A stretch of DNA of 64,000 nucleotides from Kangsaoukella pontilimi (GCF_009830125.1 NZ_WUPT01000004.1:1-64000); one strand, 5' to 3'. Numbered from the stretch's first letter, positions 26,758 through 36,399 are shown. Translations and numbers: made by a program. The notes: a model not told the origin generated them from the letters alone.

Positions 26758-27546
26758 TCAGAGGTTCTCGGCCTGCATCATGCCCAGAATGTGATAGCCG
26801 CCATCGACCCGGATGATCTCGCCCGAGGTCGCACCGCCATAATCCGACAGCAGATACACCGCCGTGCCGCCCACTTCCTCAAGTGACGCGTTGCGGCGCA
26901 GGGGCGCGTTGGCTTCGGTCGTCTTGAAGGTCTTCCGCGCGCCGCCGATGGCCGCACCGGCCAGCGTTTTCATGGGCCCGGGGCTGATCGCATTTACACG
27001 GATATTCTCGGGACCCAGATCGTTGGCCAGGTAGCGAACGGTCGATTCCAGCGCCGCCTTGGCCACCCCCATGACATTGTAATTCGGCTGCACCCGGTTC
27101 GAGCCGAGATAGGTCAGCGTCACGATGGAGCCGCCGTTCTTCATCAGAGGCCGCGCGCGCCGCGCCACGTCGATCAGCGAATAACACGAGATCGTCAGAG
27201 AATTCCGAAAGTTCTCGCGGCTCGTATTGATGAAGCGCCCGGTCAATTCGCCCTTGTCGGAATAGGCGATCGAATGAACGACGAAATCCAGTCCGCCCCA
27301 ACGCTCCGATATCACCTGAAAAGCCGCATCGATGGACGCATCATCGGTCACGTCGACATCGATCAGAATATCGCTGCCTACGCTTTCCGCCAGAGGCTCG
27401 ACCCGCTTGCCGAATGCTTCGCCCTGATAGGTGAAAGCCAGTTCCGCGCCTTCCGCGGCCAGTGCCTTGGCGATGCCCCAGGCGATGGAGTGGTCATTCG
27501 CCACCCCCATCACCAGTCCACGCTTTCCTTCCATCAAACCGGCCAT
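26758..27546 (-). CDS. fabI: Enoyl-ACP reductase FabI
   Basis: FabI performs the last reduction of each fatty-acid elongation cycle with NAD(P)H. The 262-residue SDR protein has the nucleotide-binding VMGVANDHSIAWGIAKAL (residues about 12-29), the TYLGSNRVQPNYNVMGVAK segment with the catalytic Tyr and Lys (Y-x6-K), and GAAIGGARKTF in the substrate loop. It starts 4 nt after the fabB stop and belongs to the fabA-orf-fabB-fabI group. FabI is the triclosan and isoniazid-type drug target. Confidence 0.95.
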   Translation of the reverse strand: MAGLMEGKRGLVMGVANDHSIAWGIAKALAAEGAELAFTYQGEAFGKRVEPLAESVGSDILIDVDVTDDASIDAAFQVISERWGGLDFVVHSIAYSDKGELTGRFINTSRENFRNSLTISCYSLIDVARRARPLMKNGGSIVTLTYLGSNRVQPNYNVMGVAKAALESTVRYLANDLGPENIRVNAISPGPMKTLAGAAIGGARKTFKTTEANAPLRRNASLEEVGGTAVYLLSDYGGATSGEIIRVDGGYHILGMMQAENL

Positions 27547-27550
27547 GGTG

Positions 27551-28771
27551 TCACCCGTGATATTTGCTCATGGCGACCGTGGCGTTGGTCCCGCCGAAGC
27601 CGAAGGAGTTCGACAGAACCGTGTCGAGGTCCGCGTCCCGCGTCTCGGTCACGACCTCTTCCGGGCGAAGCGCGGGATCGAGCGTCTTGACGTTGATCGA
27701 AGGCGCGATGAACCCGCCCTGCATCATCAGGATCGAATAAATCGCCTCATGCACGCCAGCAGCCCCCAGCGAGTGCCCCGTCATCGACTTGGTTGCCGAA
27801 ACCGGCGGATGGTCGTCGCCAAAGACGCGGCGGATCGCTTCCATCTCGGTCACGTCGCCCACAGGCGTCGAGGTGCCGTGCGCATTGATGTAGTCGACTG
27901 ACCGGTCGCCAAGTGTCTCGATGGCCAGCCGCATGGACCGCTCGCCGCCCTCTCCGGAAGGCGCCACCATGTCATAGCCATCCGACGTCGCACCGTAGCC
28001 CGTGACTTCGGCATAGATCTTGGCGCCCCGTGCCTTGGCGTGCTCCAGTTCTTCCAGCACAACCATGCCGCCGCCGCCGCCGATCACGAAGCCGTCCCGC
28101 GTGGCGTCATAGGCCCGCGCGGCTTCGGTCGGAGTGTCGTTATATTTCGAACTCATCGCGCCCATCGCGTCGAAGAGGCATGAAAGTGTCCAGTCCACTT
28201 CCTCGCCGCCCCCGGCGAAGACGATGTCCTGCTTGCCCATCTGGATCTGCTCGGTCCCGTTCCCGATGCAATGCAGCGTCGTCGAGCAAGCCGAAGTGAT
28301 CGAATAGTTGAGCCCCTTGATCTTGAACGGCGTCGCAAGACAGGCCGAAACGGTGGAGGACATGCAGCGCGTCACCATGAACGGTCCCATGCGCTTGGGG
28401 CTGCCCTTCTCGATGACGGTGTTATGCGCCGAGAAGAAATTGGAGGTCGACGGTCCGCCGGACCCTGCGATCAGACCTGTCTTCACGTTCGAGACGTCGC
28501 TTTCCTCCAGCCCGCTGTCGGCGATCGCCTGTTCCATCGACAGATAGGCATAGGCCGCCGTCGGCCCCATGAAACGCAGCTGGCGCTTGTCGATATGATC
28601 CTCAAGAACGATATCCGGCACACCCGCGACCTGACTGCGGAACCCGTGATCTGCGTAATCCTGCTGAAAGGTGATACCCGAGCGGCCCGCCCGAAGGCTG
28701 GCTTCGACCTCGGCGGCGTTGTTGCCGATAGGACAGACGATCCCGATCCCGGTGATGACGACGCGACGCAT
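27551..28771 (-). CDS. fabB: 3-oxoacyl-ACP synthase I (FabB)
   Basis: FabB condenses malonyl-ACP with acyl-ACP and is needed to elongate the cis-unsaturated product of FabA. The 406-residue thiolase-fold protein has nucleophile Cys162 in [10 protein letters not shown] and the two catalytic histidines in [11 protein letters not shown] and [12 protein letters not shown]. The ATG at 28771 ([16 protein letters not shown]) is chosen because AGGGAG is just upstream and it matches family N-termini; the frame is open further. Pairing with fabA points to FabB rather than FabF. Confidence 0.95.
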   Translation of the reverse strand: MRRVVITGIGIVCPIGNNAAEVEASLRAGRSGITFQQDYADHGFRSQVAGVPDIVLEDHIDKRQLRFMGPTAAYAYLSMEQAIADSGLEESDVSNVKTGLIAGSGGPSTSNFFSAHNTVIEKGSPKRMGPFMVTRCMSSTVSACLATPFKIKGLNYSITSACSTTLHCIGNGTEQIQMGKQDIVFAGGGEEVDWTLSCLFDAMGAMSSKYNDTPTEAARAYDATRDGFVIGGGGGMVVLEELEHAKARGAKIYAEVTGYGATSDGYDMVAPSGEGGERSMRLAIETLGDRSVDYINAHGTSTPVGDVTEMEAIRRVFGDDHPPVSATKSMTGHSLGAAGVHEAIYSILMMQGGFIAPSINVKTLDPALRPEEVVTETRDADLDTVLSNSFGFGGTNATVAMSKYHG

Positions 28772-28871
28772 AAGCGCACTCCCTTGGTTCTTCGTCGTCT
28801 CGTGTAGGACATGGGGCGCGCCGGGGGCAAGCAATTAGCACGGGCGGGCCTTCAAGTGAAAAACGCTTGCC

Positions 28872-29197
28872 CTACCTCTCGACCACGCTGGCCTGTCCTA
28901 TGATCCTGCCTTCCCACAGAAAGAAACGCCCGGCGCTCTGCATGGTTCGTGCGCCCTCTTCTGTCAGGAATACGAAGCCCAGTTGCCGCCTATCCCCCGG
29001 TCGGAGCGGCTCGTCGAAGAGGATCGGCCAGGCGTCAAATGCGAGGCGGGCCTCTGGGTCGGCCATACCGGGACAGCCCCAGCCGGGAAGCGCATCGCGA
29101 GCCGCCTCCCGCCCTCGGCTGTTTCATACATGACCACATCGACCACCAGATCGGGTATCGATCCGTTGATACGCAGCGCACGTTCGGCGAGAGACAT
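28872..29197 (-). pseudogene. Frameshifted EF-Tu C-terminal-domain-like gene
   Basis: Two overlapping minus-strand frames together encode one protein of about 108 residues. The first runs from the ATG at 29197 (MSLAERALRINGSIPDLVVD) and the second ends at 28872. They join if one base is added at the GGG run 29085-29087, giving ...RRLAMRFPGWGCPGMADPEA... . The joined product resembles EF-Tu domain III: DVVMYETAEGGR aligns with the strand and EGGR turn there, and FFLWEGRIIGQASVV with the C-terminal REGGRTVGAGVV strand. It lies 10 nt after fabA and 100 nt before fabB. It is either a real frameshift, a sequencing error or programmed; its function is unknown. Confidence 0.55.
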
Positions 29198-29206
29198 GGT
29201 GGTCCC

Positions 29207-29716
29207 TCAGCTCTCGCTGAGCGCCACTTTCATATCCTTGACCTGATAGATCACGTCGCCATCGGCCTCGACGATGCCGTCGGCGACGCCCATGGTCAGG
29301 CGCCGGGTCTGCACGGCCTTGGTGAAATCCACCTTGTAGGTCAGCATCTTGCGGTCGGGGCGCACCATGCCGGTCAATTTCACCTCGCCCACGCCCAGCG
29401 CATAGCCCCGTCCCTGCCAGCCGCGCCAGCCAAGGTTGAAGCCCGTCAACTGCCAGAGACCGTCAAGGCCAAGACATCCCGGCATGATCGGGTTGCCCGG
29501 GAAATGGCATTCGAAGAACCAGAGGTCCGGCGTGATGTCGAACTCGGCGACGACATGCCCCTTGCCATGGGCGCCCCCGTCCTCGCTGATCTCGGTAATC
29601 CGGTCCATCATCAGCATGGGCGGCGCGGGAAGCTGCGCGTTGCCGGGGCCGAAAAGCTCGCCGCGCGCGCAGGCCAGAAGGCCCTCTTTGTCGAAACTCG
29701 TTGGAAAATCTGCCAT
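29207..29716 (-). CDS. fabA: 3-hydroxydecanoyl-ACP dehydratase/isomerase FabA
   Basis: FabA dehydrates 3-hydroxydecanoyl-ACP and isomerises the product to the cis-3 isomer, committing it to unsaturated fatty acids. The 169-residue hotdog protein has the catalytic His71 and Asp85 in [20 protein letters not shown] and the LMMDRITEI motif (residues 35-43). It is the first gene of the fabA-orf-fabB-fabI group and is divergent from irr with a 167-nt shared promoter region. This irr-fabA arrangement is common in Rhodobacterales and rhizobia. Confidence 0.97.
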   Translation of the reverse strand: MADFPTSFDKEGLLACARGELFGPGNAQLPAPPMLMMDRITEISEDGGAHGKGHVVAEFDITPDLWFFECHFPGNPIMPGCLGLDGLWQLTGFNLGWRGWQGRGYALGVGEVKLTGMVRPDRKMLTYKVDFTKAVQTRRLTMGVADGIVEADGDVIYQVKDMKVALSES

Positions 29717-29828
29717 CTGCCCGCCCGTTCCTGTCTGTTGGACTGTTCTGAACGGCTTATCAAAGCCCGCGACCGTGGCGCAAGAGCACTCAGGAACGGG
29801 ACATTGCGTCGATCTTTGGGATTTCCAA

Positions 29829-29858
29829 TTGAAACAGCCGTTTCGTGCCCTCTATATA
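29829..29858 (+). promoter_or_regulatory. Promoter of irr
   Basis: TTGAAA (29829-29834), 18 nt, TATATA (29853-29858), in an A/T-rich patch of the fabA-irr spacer. Transcription would start near 29866, giving a leader of about 18 nt before the irr ATG. No obvious Irr box (ICE) dyad is seen by eye. Confidence 0.6.
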
Positions 29859-29883
29859 TCAGGAAAGACAAGTGAGACCGGTG

Positions 29884-30300
29884 ATGGACACAGCGCAGCA
29901 CAAGGCAGGCGAAGAGTGGCTCGCGACGGCGGGGCTGAGGCCCACGCGTCAGCGTGTGGCGCTGGCCGCACTTCTGGTGGGGGACGGCAAGAACCGCCAC
30001 GTGACCGCGGAAAGCCTGCATCTTGCCAGCCAGGACGCTGGCGAGGCCGTGTCACTCGCCACTGTCTACAACACGCTCCGCGCCTTCTGCGAGGCCGGTC
30101 TGGTGCAGGAAGTGACCGTGGATGGGTCGAAAAGCTATTTCGATACCCGCACCGACGATCACCCGCATTTTTACTGGGAAGATGACGGTCGCCTGACCGA
30201 CGCGCCTGCGGACGATCTTGAAATCCGCCGGCTGCCGAACGCGCCGAAAGGCACCGAGATCGCCAAGGTTGACGTGGTGATCCGCCTCCGCCGCCGCTAG
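29884..30300 (+). CDS. irr: Fur-family iron response regulator Irr
   Basis: Irr is a Fur-family regulator that, in alphaproteobacteria, responds to haem status and controls iron and haem genes. The 138-residue protein has the Fur winged helix: GLRPTRQRVALAALLV (residues about 17-32) and SLATVYNTLRAFCEAGLV, then the shortened metal-binding region with DDHPHFYWEDDGRL in place of the HHDH motif of true Fur. No haem regulatory motif (GCPWHD) is present. The ATG at 29884 is used; an in-frame ATG at 29845 lies upstream of the predicted transcription start. It is divergent from fabA. Confidence 0.88.
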   Translation: MDTAQHKAGEEWLATAGLRPTRQRVALAALLVGDGKNRHVTAESLHLASQDAGEAVSLATVYNTLRAFCEAGLVQEVTVDGSKSYFDTRTDDHPHFYWEDDGRLTDAPADDLEIRRLPNAPKGTEIAKVDVVIRLRRR

Positions 30301-30305
30301 GCGGT

Positions 30306-30971
30306 TCAAATCTCGACAGGTTCTATCAGCCCGGGCCCGGACGCACGGTTCGAATTCACACGCGGATCGACCCGATGAAAGGCCAGAGCATCTTCCGGCG
30401 CCGCCGTCATCAGTGTCGCGCCCCCCTTCCCCGCCTCTCCCAGCCAGAGCGGCCAGTCACTTTCGTTCAGAACGACCGGCATACGGTGATGGATTGCTGA
30501 CATGGCGCGGTTGGCCGCCGTGGTGACTATGGCACAGGTGACAAATGCCTCGTCTCCCTTTTCCCAGACCTGCCAGACACCGGCAAAGGCCAGAACATCC
30601 CCCTCTGACGGATGGATGTACCAGGGCAACCGGTTGCCACCCGCGTCCTTGGTCCATTCATAGAACCCGGTCGCGGGGATCAGGCAGCGCCGCTCCCGGC
30701 ACGCCGCACGAAATGCCGGCTTCTCGGCAATCGTCTCGGCCCGCGCGTTGATCAGAAGCGGGCCATCGGTGGGCGTCTTGTACCAATGCGGCAGAAATCC
30801 CCAACGCATCGGCCTCAGCCGCCGACCTCCTTCGTCGCTCGTGACCGCGTGCACCTGATTGGTGGGACAGACGTTGAAATTCGGTGTGGGAGGCAGGTCG
30901 TTCGAGGGCATCGCATCGAAAAGCGCGGCCATGGCGTCATCGGGTAGCGTTATCGCAAATCGCCCGCACAT
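30306..30971 (-). CDS. SRAP-domain protein (YedK/HMCES family)
   Basis: SRAP proteins form a thiazolidine crosslink with abasic sites in single-stranded DNA through Cys2, shielding them from breakage. The 221-residue protein begins MCGRFAIT, so Cys2 is free after Met removal. It retains INARAETIAEKPAFR, RRCLIPATGFYEW with the conserved Glu, and IHHRMPVVL with the active-site His. It is immediately preceded by the tail of a family 1 repeat (copy C), which ends 2 nt before the ATG and supplies the AGGCGAAG used as a ribosome binding site. It converges with irr with a 5-nt gap. Confidence 0.93.
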   Translation of the reverse strand: MCGRFAITLPDDAMAALFDAMPSNDLPPTPNFNVCPTNQVHAVTSDEGGRRLRPMRWGFLPHWYKTPTDGPLLINARAETIAEKPAFRAACRERRCLIPATGFYEWTKDAGGNRLPWYIHPSEGDVLAFAGVWQVWEKGDEAFVTCAIVTTAANRAMSAIHHRMPVVLNESDWPLWLGEAGKGGATLMTAAPEDALAFHRVDPRVNSNRASGPGLIEPVEI

Positions 30972-30973
30972 AC

Positions 30974-31053
30974 CTTCGCCTGTTCGGAAATATCCCGGGG
31001 GGTCCGGGGGGCAGAGCCCCCCGGCGGATCGGACCGGGCGCCAGCCCGGTCCG
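30974..31053 (-). repeat. Composite palindromic intergenic repeat, family 1, copy C
   Basis: Read on the minus strand: hairpin CGGACCGGGC-TGGC-GCCCGGTCCG (31053-31030), hairpin CCGGGGGGC/GCCCCCCGG (31024-31004), then the tail (30996-30974) containing GATATTTCCGAACAGGCGAA. The tail ends 2 nt before the ATG of the YedK gene. The first hairpin lies 6 nt past the 5'-nucleotidase stop codon. Confidence 0.8.
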
Positions 31054-31059
31054 ACACCG

Positions 31060-32616
31060 TCATTTCTTCACGATCCGGCCTTCGACGACGGGCGCCGCCG
31101 GGCCGTTCTCGACCATGTACTCCGCCAGCACATCGGCAAGATCGGGGCCGAAGTCATAGGCATCCTCGGCCGAGGCGAACATCGCGTAACCGTCGCCGCC
31201 GTTACGCACGTAGTTGTTGGTCACCACACCATATGTCGCCGCCGGGTCGATCGGCTGACCGCCCACCTCGACGCTGACAATCCGGCTGCCCGGCTCGGCG
31301 CTCGGGTCCCAGGTGAAGGTCATGCCCGCCACTTGCGGGAAGCGGCCCGCGACCTCTTCCACCTGGCTCACGCCGTTCTCGAGAGCGTCGATCAGGGTCT
31401 GGCCGGAGGCGGAGAAGGTGGCCAGCGTGTTCTGGAACGGCAGCACGGTCATCACCTCGCCCATGGTCACCTCGCCCTCGTCGATCGAGGAACGGATGCC
31501 GCCCGAGTTGGCGAAAGCGATGTCGATGCCAAGGTCCTTGACCCGGTCCAGCATGGCGTCCGCCACGAGGTTGCCCATCGCGCACTCCTCGACCCGGCAG
31601 ACCGAACGGTCGCCTTCGATGAAGCCCGCCGACTGCGCGACCACGCGGTTGCGGATCTCGTCGAGCGGCTCAGCCAGTTCGGCAATGCGCGCCTTGGTCT
31701 CGGCATCCTCGGCCACAGAAGCGTCGATCAGGATCGGTTCACCCACCGCCTCGATCACGTTGCCGCCATCGTCGAAGGTCAGCTGCAACTCGCCCAGGTA
31801 CTTGCCAAAGGCATAGGCCTGAACGATCGGTACACCATTCATTCGTTCAGGGTACGGACCATCCGCACCATCATCCGTGTTCGACAGGAACGTGTTCGTG
31901 TGACCACCCACGATCAGGTCCACGTTCGTCGTGTTCTGCGCGATGACAAGATCCGTGGCAAAGCCGGAATGGCTGAGCACGATGATCTTGTTGATCCCCT
32001 CTTCCGTAAGCCTGTCGACCTCGGCCTGAATAGCAGGCGACGGGTCGGTGAAAATGATGTTGGGGCCGGGCGAGGACAGCTCGTCGTTGTTGCGCGGCGT
32101 CACGCCGACGATGCCGATGCGCTCGCCTGCTTTTTCGATGACCACGGATTTCTGGATGAGACCGCTCAAGGCGGCTTCCATCGAGATGTCGGCATTCGAC
32201 ATCAGCACCGGGAATTCGACCTTCTCGACGAAGCTGGCCAGGCCCTCGGGACCGTTGTTGAACTCGTGGTTTCCGACCGCCATGGCGTCGAAGCCCAGCT
32301 TGTTCATGATTTCGGCCTGCACGTCGCCCTTGTAATACTGGAAGAACAGGGTGCCCTGGAACTGATCGCCCGCATCGAGAAGCAGCCAGTTCTCGTTTCT
32401 CGCCTTGGCATCGGCAATGGCAGTGACCATGCGCGCCGCCCCACCGAAGCACTCGCCGGCGGCGTTATCTTCTTCGGAACAGCCCGAGTTGAAGCGGCTG
32501 ATCGGCTCGAAACGGTCGTGAAAATCGTTCGTGTGAAGAATGGTAATGGAATAATCCGCGGCCGCTACGCCTGTCGAAAGCGCCAATGCCGCTGCTCCTG
32601 CGAGAAGCGTCTTCAT
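31060..32616 (-). CDS. Secreted 5'-nucleotidase/metallophosphatase (UshA-like)
   Basis: A 518-residue periplasmic enzyme of the UshA/5'-nucleotidase family that dephosphorylates nucleotides or cyclic nucleotides for salvage. A Sec signal peptide spans residues 1-20 (cleavage AAA/DYS). The metallophosphatase domain has HTNDFHDRFE, AGDQFQGTLF, VGNHEFNNGP, SHSGFATD and GGHTNTF. The C-terminal substrate domain has FANSGGIRSSI and NNYVRNGGDGY. The ATG at 32616 is used as it begins the signal peptide and GGGGG lies upstream. It might supply nucleosides for the BMP-type importer at 59963. Confidence 0.92.
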   Translation of the reverse strand: MKTLLAGAAALALSTGVAAADYSITILHTNDFHDRFEPISRFNSGCSEEDNAAGECFGGAARMVTAIADAKARNENWLLLDAGDQFQGTLFFQYYKGDVQAEIMNKLGFDAMAVGNHEFNNGPEGLASFVEKVEFPVLMSNADISMEAALSGLIQKSVVIEKAGERIGIVGVTPRNNDELSSPGPNIIFTDPSPAIQAEVDRLTEEGINKIIVLSHSGFATDLVIAQNTTNVDLIVGGHTNTFLSNTDDGADGPYPERMNGVPIVQAYAFGKYLGELQLTFDDGGNVIEAVGEPILIDASVAEDAETKARIAELAEPLDEIRNRVVAQSAGFIEGDRSVCRVEECAMGNLVADAMLDRVKDLGIDIAFANSGGIRSSIDEGEVTMGEVMTVLPFQNTLATFSASGQTLIDALENGVSQVEEVAGRFPQVAGMTFTWDPSAEPGSRIVSVEVGGQPIDPAATYGVVTNNYVRNGGDGYAMFASAEDAYDFGPDLADVLAEYMVENGPAAPVVEGRIVKK

Positions 32617-32749
32617 TCTGGGAATCCCCCTGCTGGTTATGACTATTGGCGAAAGACTGACCGGAACACGGGCCGGTGTCAAAACCGCTTTCGCGCGTCG
32701 TCGCGTCAATCGCCTTGACGCACGCGCCCTGCCGCGCCAATCAGCAGCC

Positions 32750-33094
32750 ATGGCGCTTATCTACAAGATTTTCAGGCAGGACGAGTTCACAGATCTGGAA
32801 GCGGCGGGCGAAACCCTCGGCGCACCCGTCGATCTGGCGGACGGCTTCATCCACTTCTCGACCGCGGAACAGGTGGCCGAGACGGCGGGCAAGCATTTCG
32901 CGGGCGAGGACGGCCTGAAACTCCTAGCCGTCAATCCCGCCCCACTCGGTGACGCCCTGAAATGGGAGCCTTCGCGTGGCGGCGCGCTTTTCCCGCATCT
33001 CTACCGCCCGCTGCGCACCAGCGACGTTCTCTGGTCGCGTGACCTGCCTCTGGTAGACGGCGCTCATGATTTCAGCGGGCTTATCGACGGATGA
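32750..33094 (+). CDS. DUF952-family protein
   Basis: A 114-residue cytosolic protein matching the DUF952 family: [13 protein letters not shown] start, [21 protein letters not shown] (residues about 30-50) and [13 protein letters not shown] toward the end. The function is unknown; some members resemble glutathione S-transferase-associated proteins. The ATG at 32750 is the start of family similarity although the frame opens at 32639. Its stop overlaps the pyrD ATG (ATGA, 33091-33094), so the two are co-translated. Confidence 0.85.
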   Translation: MALIYKIFRQDEFTDLEAAGETLGAPVDLADGFIHFSTAEQVAETAGKHFAGEDGLKLLAVNPAPLGDALKWEPSRGGALFPHLYRPLRTSDVLWSRDLPLVDGAHDFSGLIDG

Positions 33095-34131
33095 TCGAGC
33101 GGCTGGCCCTCGGCGCTCTTGCGCGCATCGACTCCGAGACGGCGCACGGTCTGGCGCTGAAGGCGCTTCATACGCCGTTTGCTCCGTCTCCCGGCCCGAT
33201 CACATCGCCCGTGCTGAAGACGAACATTGCTGGCCTGGAACTGCCGAACCCGGTCGGCCTGGCAGCGGGCTTCGACAAGAACGCGACCGCACTCGCCCCT
33301 CTGATGCAGGCGGGGTTCGGCTTTCTCGAAGTGGGCGCGGCCACGCCTCGCCCGCAGCCCGGCAATGCCAAGCCGCGCCTCTTCCGGCTGAGCGAGGATC
33401 GCGCGGTCATCAACCGTTTTGGTTTCAACAATGACGGGGTCGAGGCGATTGCCGAGCGCCTCGCCGCCCGCCCCGCGGGCATTCCGGTGGGCCTGAACCT
33501 TGGCGCGAACAAGGACAGCGCCGACCGCGCCAAAGACTTTGCCGAGGTACTCGTCCGCGTGCGAGATCATGTGGACTTCGCCACCGTCAACGTGTCGTCC
33601 CCCAATACCGAAAAGCTGCGCGACCTTCAGGGGCCGGATGCGCTTGCCGCGCTCCTTGATGGCGTGATGGCGGTCAGGGGCGACGTGCCTGTCTTCCTCA
33701 AGATCGCGCCAGACCTGTCGGATGCCGAGATCGCGGATATCGCCGGCGTTGCGCAAAAGGCGGGGGTTCACGCGATCATTGCCACCAATACCACGCTTGC
33801 CCGCCCCGGCCTGACAAGCCCTCACCGTGACGAGACCGGCGGCCTGTCCGGTCGGCCCCTCTTCGGTCCGTCCACGCGCGTTCTGGCGCGCCTTTACCGG
33901 GAAACCGGGGGCGCGATCCCGCTGATCGGGGTGGGTGGCGTCGAGTCCGCGTCCGAGGCTTATGCCAAGATCCGGGCGGGCGCTTCGGCGGTGCAGCTAT
34001 ACAGTGCAATGGTCTATTGGGGGCTGTCGCTGGTCGCGCGTATTGCGCGGGGGCTGGACGAGCGCCTGCAGCATGACGGGTTCCACTCGGTCGCGGACGC
34101 GGTCGGCACCGGCGTGGACGACTGGCTTTAG
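33091..34131 (+). CDS. pyrD: Dihydroorotate dehydrogenase, quinone-dependent (class 2)
   Basis: PyrD oxidises dihydroorotate to orotate in pyrimidine synthesis, passing electrons to quinone at the inner membrane. The 346-residue length and amphipathic N-terminal helices (residues about 1-30) mark class 2. FMN-barrel motifs include [59 protein letters not shown] (catalytic Ser region), [11 protein letters not shown] and [15 protein letters not shown]. Its stop overlaps the convergent MATE gene by 4 nt. Confidence 0.97.
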   Translation: MIERLALGALARIDSETAHGLALKALHTPFAPSPGPITSPVLKTNIAGLELPNPVGLAAGFDKNATALAPLMQAGFGFLEVGAATPRPQPGNAKPRLFRLSEDRAVINRFGFNNDGVEAIAERLAARPAGIPVGLNLGANKDSADRAKDFAEVLVRVRDHVDFATVNVSSPNTEKLRDLQGPDALAALLDGVMAVRGDVPVFLKIAPDLSDAEIADIAGVAQKAGVHAIIATNTTLARPGLTSPHRDETGGLSGRPLFGPSTRVLARLYRETGGAIPLIGVGGVESASEAYAKIRAGASAVQLYSAMVYWGLSLVARIARGLDERLQHDGFHSVADAVGTGVDDWL

Positions 34132-35459
34132 TCCGCTGCCGCCCGTTCAAGCGCCGGATAGCGCAGGCCAAGCGACACGGCCCGCGCTGCGAGCGAGATC
34201 AGAAGCGCCATCCAAAGCCCGTCATTGCCGAAGCGCGGCACCAGAAGCCAGACGGCTACGGCATAGATCGCAGCCGAAATCAGCATCATGTTCCGCATGT
34301 CCCGCGTCCGCGTCGCACCGATAAAGATACCGTCCAGCATATAAGCCGCGACCCCCAGGAGCGGCGCGGCGACCATCCAGGGCAGAAGGTCGCGCGCCGC
34401 CGCACGCACCGGTTCGGACGTGGTCATGATGTCGATGCCAACGCCTCCGGCCAGTGCAATGACCGCCGCGAAGGCCAAGGCCACGGCCAGCCCCCAGCCC
34501 GAGGTCATAAGCGCCGACCGGCGCACCCGCTCGGGACTGCGCCGCCCCATGGCATTGCCGACCAGCGTCTCGGCGGCAAAGGCGAACCCGTCGAGGCCGA
34601 AGGCCACGATATGCAGGAATTGCAGCAGCACCTGATTGGCGGCAAGCTGCACGTCCCCGAAATCGGCACCGAAGAACAGGAAGGACACGAAGATCGCTTC
34701 CAGCAGGAGCGAGCGGATCAGGATATCCCGGTTGACTGCCGCCATATGCCAGAGCCGCACGCGGTCCAGCACCCTCACCATGTCGTTCCAGTAGGGTCTG
34801 AGGAACGCGTCGCGGCAGAACCAGAGCCCCAGCAGAAGCCCAGACCATTCGGCGATAAGGGTGGCCACCGCCACGCCCTCGACGCCCCAGTCGAAGCCCA
34901 GAACGAAGACAAGGTCTAACAGGATGTTGACCCCATTCATCGCCACCTGAAGCACCAGCACCGCTCGCGTCCGCTCGGCCGCGATCAGCCAGCCGGTGAT
35001 CCCGTAGATCGCGATCGCGGCGGGTGCCGACCAGATGCGGATCTCCATATAGTCGCGGGCCAGAGTCTCGACTGCGTCGGACGCGGGCGACAGGGCGAAG
35101 CCGCCCGCGAAGATCAGCGATTGCAGGACGATCAGAAGCGCACCACCAGCAAAGCCGATCAGGAGCGCACGGGACAAGAGGGCGTCTGCCTCGCCCCGGT
35201 CGCCCGCGCCGAGCGCCTGGCTCGTGAGGCCGACGGTTCCCATTCTGAGGAACCCGAACACCCAGTAGACGGCGGAGAGGATGATCGCACCGATCCCGAC
35301 CGCGCCGATCGGGACGGGATCACCAAGCTGGCCCACCACGCCCGTATCCACCGCTCCCAGGATGGGAATGGTGGCGTTCGAGATCACGATGGGCCCGGCG
35401 ATGGCCCAGACGCGCGCATGGGTTATTGGCTTGGGCGCCGCCTCTGTTGCAACGCTCAT
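34128..35459 (-). CDS. MATE-family (DinF-like) efflux transporter
   Basis: A 443-residue inner-membrane protein with about twelve hydrophobic segments in two six-helix halves, typical of MATE cation-coupled drug/metabolite exporters; the landmarks [14 protein letters not shown] (first half) and [17 protein letters not shown] (second half) point to the DinF branch. The ATG at 35459 ([18 protein letters not shown]) is chosen over an upstream open frame. It overlaps the upstream thioesterase gene by 4 nt, forming a three-gene operon with the two hotdog proteins. The substrate is unknown. Confidence 0.9.
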   Translation of the reverse strand: MSVATEAAPKPITHARVWAIAGPIVISNATIPILGAVDTGVVGQLGDPVPIGAVGIGAIILSAVYWVFGFLRMGTVGLTSQALGAGDRGEADALLSRALLIGFAGGALLIVLQSLIFAGGFALSPASDAVETLARDYMEIRIWSAPAAIAIYGITGWLIAAERTRAVLVLQVAMNGVNILLDLVFVLGFDWGVEGVAVATLIAEWSGLLLGLWFCRDAFLRPYWNDMVRVLDRVRLWHMAAVNRDILIRSLLLEAIFVSFLFFGADFGDVQLAANQVLLQFLHIVAFGLDGFAFAAETLVGNAMGRRSPERVRRSALMTSGWGLAVALAFAAVIALAGGVGIDIMTTSEPVRAAARDLLPWMVAAPLLGVAAYMLDGIFIGATRTRDMRNMMLISAAIYAVAVWLLVPRFGNDGLWMALLISLAARAVSLGLRYPALERAAAD

Positions 35460-35965
35460 TCGTCGCCGCTTGGCAGCAGGAAATGCCCGGTCGCCTGTGC
35501 GTAAAGCCGGCTGCGGTTGTCCTGCCACGCCTCGACATGGACGCTGGCGTAGCGCCGCCCAGACCGGTTGACGCGCGCCCGCGCGTAGGCGTCGCGTGGC
35601 AGACCCGAGCGCAGGTAATCCACCGTGAAGTCAATGGTCTTGGGCATGCGCGGCAGGGTATCGGGAGTCAGCGTCTCGGCATCGAGCCGGCCGCTTTCGA
35701 TGTCGTGCCACAGCTTCTGCCAGGCCAGTTCGACGATCGCCGTCGTCTCGAGAAACGCAGCTGTCGCCCCGCCGTGGAGGGCTGGTAGAAGAGGATTGCC
35801 GATAAGCTTTTCGTCGAAGCGCAGCTTGGCGGTCACCTCGTCGCCCATCCGCTCGAACTCAATGCCGAGAAACTGCGCGTAGGGAATGCTGCCAGCGAGA
35901 GCGGCAAGCGCACGGTCGCGCCGCTCTTTGACGACCTGAACAGGCTCTGGGCGGGATCGGTTCAT
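35456..35965 (-). CDS. PaaI-family hotdog thioesterase (first)
   Basis: A 169-residue hotdog-fold protein resembling PaaI thioesterases, which hydrolyse acyl- or aryl-acyl-CoA. It has LLPALHGGATAAFLETTAIVEL (the HGG-containing active-site helix, residues about 58-79) and TVDYLRSGLPRDAYARA. It overlaps the next hotdog gene and the MATE gene by 4 nt on either side, so all three are co-translated; the two different hotdog proteins may form a heteromer, as a possibility only. Confidence 0.85.
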   Translation of the reverse strand: MNRSRPEPVQVVKERRDRALAALAGSIPYAQFLGIEFERMGDEVTAKLRFDEKLIGNPLLPALHGGATAAFLETTAIVELAWQKLWHDIESGRLDAETLTPDTLPRMPKTIDFTVDYLRSGLPRDAYARARVNRSGRRYASVHVEAWQDNRSRLYAQATGHFLLPSGDE

Positions 35966-36399
35966 TTTCCCCTCCCCGGGTTCTCGACCGTAAAGGCGCC
36001 GGTGGCGGTGGCGACCGGCTTGGCCTCGTCCTCGTCCATGGCGACGGCCCGCACGAAGGCGACGTTCCGCGTGACGTGATAGCAGGTCGCCCGCGCCGTG
36101 ATCCGCTGGCCGGGCGTGGCCGCGCGCATGTAGTCGATGCGGAGATCAATCGTCGCGGTGCCTGCATGTGCCGCAGGATGGCTGACCACGGCGGCGCCGC
36201 CGCAGGTATCCATCAGCGTCGATACCGCACCGCCGTGGATCACGCCGGTCGACGGATCGCCCACGAAGCGCGTGTCATAGGGCATGGTGATAACCGCTTC
36301 GCCGTCCCCGATCTCGGTCAGCTCCATGCCGAGCGCCCGCGCATGAGGGATGCTTTCGATGAACTGGCGCGCCAGTTTCCGTTTGCGGTCTTCATCCAT
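35962..36399 (-). CDS. PaaI-family hotdog thioesterase (second)
   Basis: A 145-residue hotdog protein with the clear PaaI layout: RFVGDPSTGVIHGGAVSTLMD (active-site GxIHGG, residues about 44-64) and IDLRIDYMRAATPGQ. The ATG at 36399 (MDEDRKRKLARQF) is chosen; upstream codons are unrelated. It is the first gene of the thioesterase-thioesterase-MATE operon and is divergent from the MerR regulator at 36507, across a 107-nt gap in which I see no clear promoter. A role in clearing acyl-CoA intermediates would fit the neighbouring degradation genes. Confidence 0.88.
   Translation of the reverse strand: MDEDRKRKLARQFIESIPHARALGMELTEIGDGEAVITMPYDTRFVGDPSTGVIHGGAVSTLMDTCGGAAVVSHPAAHAGTATIDLRIDYMRAATPGQRITARATCYHVTRNVAFVRAVAMDEDEAKPVATATGAFTVENPGRGK

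Noticed and set aside
30301-30312. GGTTCAAATC, which resembles a tRNA T-loop
   Set aside because: It encodes the end of the YedK/HMCES protein; no acceptor stem, anticodon arm or D-loop is present around it.
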